This document shows positions 61,156 through 64,000 of a stretch of 64,000 nucleotides of DNA, one piece after another. The DNA is from an uncultured Negativicutes bacterium (GTDB lineage: Bacteria > Bacillota > Negativicutes > Veillonellales > Megasphaeraceae): assembly GCA_900752195.1 (NCBI GenBank), contig CAADUJ010000021.1, positions 1-64,000 of the forward strand, read 5' to 3'. Both the position numbers and the translations under genes were made by a program. How positions within the stretch are numbered: the first letter of the stretch is position 1; each line of letters begins with the position of its first letter. The notes beneath the pieces are model-generated. The model worked only from the letters and a program-made list of their open reading frames with translations, made no database searches and was not told where the DNA came from.

Positions 61156-61596
61156 TTATTTTGGGTTTCCCATATCATAGGCCGCTGCATTAGCTGCCGC
61201 TATGGCCATGGTGCTGAAGGTCTGATCGATTACCGAGTCAGACAATCCCTGGCAGACGATATGGATCCATTCTTCGATGATAGCGTGAAAGGTATCTTCC
61301 ATAGCACGACCTTTTTCCGTAAGGGTAATTACTTTATACCGCCTGTCGTCACAATTTGTTTTACGATAGACATAGTCCTTATCTTCCAGCGCTTTAATAA
61401 TTCTGGCTACAAGGGATTTATCAACAGCCAACGTAGAGACGAGCTCTTCTTGTGAACATCCATCCATTTCAAATAAAAGGGATAACGCAATAAATTCAGA
61501 ATAACTCAAATGAAAAGAGGCACATCTATGGCCGATAAAAATACGGGAACGACGTTCTAAGACGCCGAAACTGTGTGATGCTGCTAAATAATCCAA
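61156..61596 (-). CDS. MarR family transcriptional regulator
   Basis: 146 residues with a winged helix-turn-helix (CSQEELVSTLAVDKSLVARIIKALEDKDYVYRK). It is first in the efflux operon and likely represses it until a ligand binds. TTG start with AAGGGAGATAGCCA. Its promoter is TTGCGA/TATAAT, with a short inverted repeat downstream of the -10. Confidence 0.85.
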   Translation of the reverse strand: MDYLAASHSFGVLERRSRIFIGHRCASFHLSYSEFIALSLLFEMDGCSQEELVSTLAVDKSLVARIIKALEDKDYVYRKTNCDDRRYKVITLTEKGRAMEDTFHAIIEEWIHIVCQGLSDSVIDQTFSTMAIAAANAAAYDMGNPK

Positions 61597-61622
61597 TGGC
61601 TATCTCCCTTCTGTTTTATTTG

Positions 61623-61637
61623 GTTGATTTCTTCAAC
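61623..61637. promoter_or_regulatory. Possible MarR operator
   Basis: GTTGA-TTTCT-TCAAC inverted repeat between the -10 and marR start. Arms of five bases. Confidence 0.4.
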
Positions 61638-61646
61638 TATATGTTT

Positions 61647-61674
61647 ATTATAACAAAAATCGGTAGTTTCGCAA
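61647..61674 (-). promoter_or_regulatory. Promoter of the marR-efflux operon
   Basis: TTGCGA (61669-61674) and TATAAT (61647-61652) with a 16-base spacer on the minus strand. Confidence 0.75.
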
Positions 61675-61675
61675 G

Positions 61676-61702
61676 AAAAAAGCAGCCGTAGCTGCCTTTT
61701 TC
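61676..61702. terminator. Terminator after the cobalamin operon
   Basis: AAAAGCAGC, loop CGTA or TACG, GCTGCCTTTTT. It works for the minus-strand cbiC end and separates it from marR. Confidence 0.85.
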
Positions 61703-61711
61703 GTTCCACTG

Positions 61712-62344
61712 TTAAGGGCGGGTAAGGGTATAAATAAGAGCATTACATATAGCGGCGGCAATATTGCTGCCGCCTTTACGGCCAACGGCAACGATATAGG
61801 GAACGCCACTTGTCATGATGAGTTCCTTTGCGGCAACGACATTGACAAAGCCAACAGGTACGCCGATGACCAGATCTGGATGGATTTGATTTGCCTGGAT
61901 GAGCTCATGGAGCCGAATCAGCGCTGTCGGCGCATTGCCTATGGCGATAATAAGCGGACCTTTAAGGGTGCAGGCCTTATCCATCGAGGCCGTAGCCCGT
62001 GTCATTTTTTTCTTCTTTGCCGCTTCAGCCACATCGGCATCAGCCATGAAGCATACCTTTGAGGCGCCGAGTTTCTGTAAGCCTGGCTGGCTGATTCCCG
62101 TTCTGGCCATGTTCGTATCGGTCACGATGGTACAGCCTTTTTTCAATGCAGCAAGGCCTCTTTCGACAGCATCTTTACTAAAACGGAGCGTGTGGGCATA
62201 ATCGAAATCAGCACTCGTATGGATGACGCGTTTTACGATAGGAAGTTTTTCTGGAGAAATTTCAATTTCTCCCAGTTCTTCTCCGATAATACGCATGCTT
62301 TCAGCTTCGATATCTTTCGGCATGATATGAGTCACTTCAGTCAT
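61712..62344 (-). CDS. cbiC: Precorrin-8X/cobalt-precorrin-8 methylmutase
   Basis: 210 residues. Signature VKRVIHTSADFDYAHTLRFS with the catalytic His, and the later GVPVGFVNVVAAKELIMTS. It moves the methyl from C11 to C12 in cobalamin synthesis. ATG overlaps the cbiA stop (ATGA). It is the third visible gene of the operon. Confidence 0.95.
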   Translation of the reverse strand: MTEVTHIMPKDIEAESMRIIGEELGEIEISPEKLPIVKRVIHTSADFDYAHTLRFSKDAVERGLAALKKGCTIVTDTNMARTGISQPGLQKLGASKVCFMADADVAEAAKKKKMTRATASMDKACTLKGPLIIAIGNAPTALIRLHELIQANQIHPDLVIGVPVGFVNVVAAKELIMTSGVPYIVAVGRKGGSNIAAAICNALIYTLTRP

Positions 62345-63720
62345 TCTCGTGTATGTCTCCTTTCTTTATACTGCAACGCCGCGTTTAAAAAACGGCGTCC
62401 TATTTCAGGATAGCCTGATAAATTAATATGTGGGTATCCTGCAAACAAAGTATCTCCTATATGATATCCTTGCCATGAACGGTTGCGGCCAGCTTTGGTA
62501 ATCGTGCAATCCGTGCCATTACAGTCACTATCTGAATAATGAAATTCATGGCCCCGTAATACAGTTCCTGCTGGCCCTGCCAGAGATTCTTTTTTCGTCG
62601 TGATCTCAACGTAGCCAAACCGTGTCAGGCGTTCGGTCATATGAGACAATCCAGAAAGGGTGCCTACCCAGTTATAGATGCCATCAGGGTCTGAAAATTG
62701 GGATAACAGGTACATGAAGCCACCGCATTCTGCTATCGTCGGCATGCCGCTATCTATGGCACTCCTGATTGCTTGTTTCATGGTGTCATTCTGTTCTAAC
62801 GAGGAGGCATATAATTCAGGATAGCCACCGCCTAGATAGAGTCCATGACACAGAGGTAGAGAGTTGTCGCGGATGGGACTGAATCGTATGAGTTCCGCCC
62901 CCATGTGTTGAAGCATGGCTAAGGCAGAATCGTAATAAAAACAAAAGGCTTCGTCATAGGCAACGGCAATGGTTACATCTTGTGTCCTTGGTAGCCGAGT
63001 AACTTCATAGGATACAGAATCTGCCGTCTTAGAAAGGGATAGGATGCCTGGAATATCCAGATATGTCCGAGCTGCCTCTTGTAACACATCTAGTGTATGC
63101 TGAAGTCCATGGAGCTCCTGAGCTGTCACGAGCCCGAGATAGCGCGATGGTATGTGGACCTCTTCCAATCTGGGCATGCAACCGTATCCTTTGAGGCCCG
63201 TCTCTGTTTCTAGTACACCTTTATAAAAAGCATAGACATCAGGCGAAATATTATTGAGAATGAAGCCTTTGATGCGACTGTCAGAACGAAATTGCTTTAT
63301 TCCTTGCAGCACCGATGCCATTGTTAGTGCAGCTCCTTTTCCGTCGAGGACGACGATAGTAGGCGCTTCTATGATAGTATTCACATCATACGTACTAGCT
63401 TGTGAGGTTGTACCAATACCATCGTAATAGCCCATGGCTCCTTCGATAATGGCCATCGTCCTTTCTGTAGGATACGCCGTTGCTAAAAGTTCTTTTACGC
63501 GATTTCGTGAAGGAATCAAATAAGAATCGAGATTATATGACGGTACGTGAAGAACGTGCCGATGGAACATGGGGTCAATATAATCAGGACCTGTCTTGAA
63601 GGAAATGACAGATTGCTGTTGTTGCTGTAGTGCGCCTAACAGTGCACATACAACCGTCGTCTTCCCATTGCCGCTGGCTGGCGCCGTAATGACGACACGG
63701 GGACATTTTTTTTGCACCAT
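62341..63720 (-). CDS. cbiA: Cobyrinate a,c-diamide synthase
   Basis: 459 residues. The ATP-binding part begins APASGNGKTTVVCALLG; the glutaminase domain has the nucleophile Cys in AECGGFMYLLSQ. It amidates the a and c side chains of (hydrogeno)cobyrinate. ATG one base after the cbiT stop, behind GAAAGGAAAGTGAC. The operon is cbiT-cbiA-cbiC. Confidence 0.95.
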   Translation of the reverse strand: MVQKKCPRVVITAPASGNGKTTVVCALLGALQQQQQSVISFKTGPDYIDPMFHRHVLHVPSYNLDSYLIPSRNRVKELLATAYPTERTMAIIEGAMGYYDGIGTTSQASTYDVNTIIEAPTIVVLDGKGAALTMASVLQGIKQFRSDSRIKGFILNNISPDVYAFYKGVLETETGLKGYGCMPRLEEVHIPSRYLGLVTAQELHGLQHTLDVLQEAARTYLDIPGILSLSKTADSVSYEVTRLPRTQDVTIAVAYDEAFCFYYDSALAMLQHMGAELIRFSPIRDNSLPLCHGLYLGGGYPELYASSLEQNDTMKQAIRSAIDSGMPTIAECGGFMYLLSQFSDPDGIYNWVGTLSGLSHMTERLTRFGYVEITTKKESLAGPAGTVLRGHEFHYSDSDCNGTDCTITKAGRNRSWQGYHIGDTLFAGYPHINLSGYPEIGRRFLNAALQYKERRHTRE

Positions 63721-63721
63721 G

Positions 63722-64000
63722 TCACTTTCCTTTCTCCATTCTCGATGTGGCTGTACAAATGTAAACAGGGTTCTCTCCTATCATCATATGGTATGGACCT
63801 ACGCTGCGACTGCGGGCGGCCGTAAGCTGTACCAGCTCCAACGTATAGCCACGATGGTCTTTGTAATAGCGTGTTACCATAGCGACAGTTTCTACTGTAA
63901 TAGCCGTAATCACGACGGTACAATACCGATTCTTTCTGTATATTTCATCTAATATGGCCGACAGATTTCCCTTCGTACCACCGATGAAAACACGATCTGG
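63722..64000 (-). CDS. cbiT: Cobalt-precorrin-6B/7 C15 methyltransferase CbiT (partial)
   Basis: The 3' part of a gene that begins right of the window. About 92 residues: DRVFIGGTKGNLSAILDE, then TVVITAITVETVAMVTRYYK and ELVQLTAARSRSVGPYHMM. These match the C-terminal half of CbiT, the C15-methylating and decarboxylating enzyme. It is followed by cbiA after one base. Confidence 0.85.
   Translation of the reverse strand, partial: PDRVFIGGTKGNLSAILDEIYRKNRYCTVVITAITVETVAMVTRYYKDHRGYTLELVQLTAARSRSVGPYHMMIGENPVYICTATSRMEKGK

Noticed and set aside
1..64000. CRISPR arrays, rRNA and tRNA genes
   Set aside because: No regularly spaced repeats, rRNA-like runs or complete cloverleaf could be found on either strand by eye.

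Overview
The window suggests a Gram-negative-type (diderm) member of the Bacillota, most likely a Negativicute of the Megasphaera type. The evidence is mixed. The paired radical-SAM (TIGR03960) and DUF2344 genes beside rng are a clostridial/negativicute arrangement. The cell also carries an RND efflux pump with a lipoprotein adaptor, an mreBCD-PBP2-RodA elongation cluster and anaerobic-type cobalamin genes. The genus is an inference.

Bases 1 to about 34,900 are a tailed-phage prophage, entered from its tail-fibre end and closed on the right by a tyrosine integrase (33739-34854). Most phage genes lie on the minus strand. Read in transcription order (right to left), they start with immunity and accessory genes (34.9-27.4 kb). 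An early/replication block follows (27.1-19.5 kb): a SNF2 helicase-methyltransferase fusion, SSB, DUF4406, an HUH Rep-like protein, HNH and YopX genes. A DUF1492/RinA-like late regulator comes next, and then a promoter-terminator pair. The late operon (19.2-0 kb) follows the lambda plan: TerS, TerL (GpA type), gpW, portal, a protease-capsid fusion, decoration protein, joining proteins, tail terminator, major tail protein, a G/GT frameshift pair, tape measure, M, L, K, J and a collar fibre. The lysogeny cassette on the plus strand holds a CI-like S24 repressor, a zinc-ribbon membrane protein and an Abi protein with a HEPN-like motif, followed by int. A second plus-strand island at 28.3-29.5 kb holds a structured RNA and a DUF2441 gene.

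From 35.5 kb the DNA is host chromosome, almost entirely on the minus strand. A purine-salvage operon (adenosine deaminase, NCS2 permease, adenine deaminase; 39.7-35.5 kb) has a consensus promoter and an attenuator-like leader. Then come a secreted HAD phosphatase, an ADP-ribosylglycohydrolase, a SIMPL protein, a lipase, rng, DUF2344 and the TIGR03960 radical SAM gene. The cell-wall elongation cluster is mreB-mreC-mreD-PBP2-minD-like-rodA. Guanine deaminase has its own terminator-bearing leader. A marR-adaptor-RND efflux operon and a cobalamin operon (cbiT partial, cbiA, cbiC) complete the window.

The most notable points are: a structured RNA with a group I intron/HEARO-like core at 28.3-28.6 kb; a programmed -1 frameshift in the tail-chaperone pair; an HUH Rep-like protein in a lambda-like phage with no recognisable helicase or primase; the helicase-methylase fusion; the HEPN-type Abi gene in the lysogeny cassette; and two possible riboregulated leaders on purine-deaminase genes.
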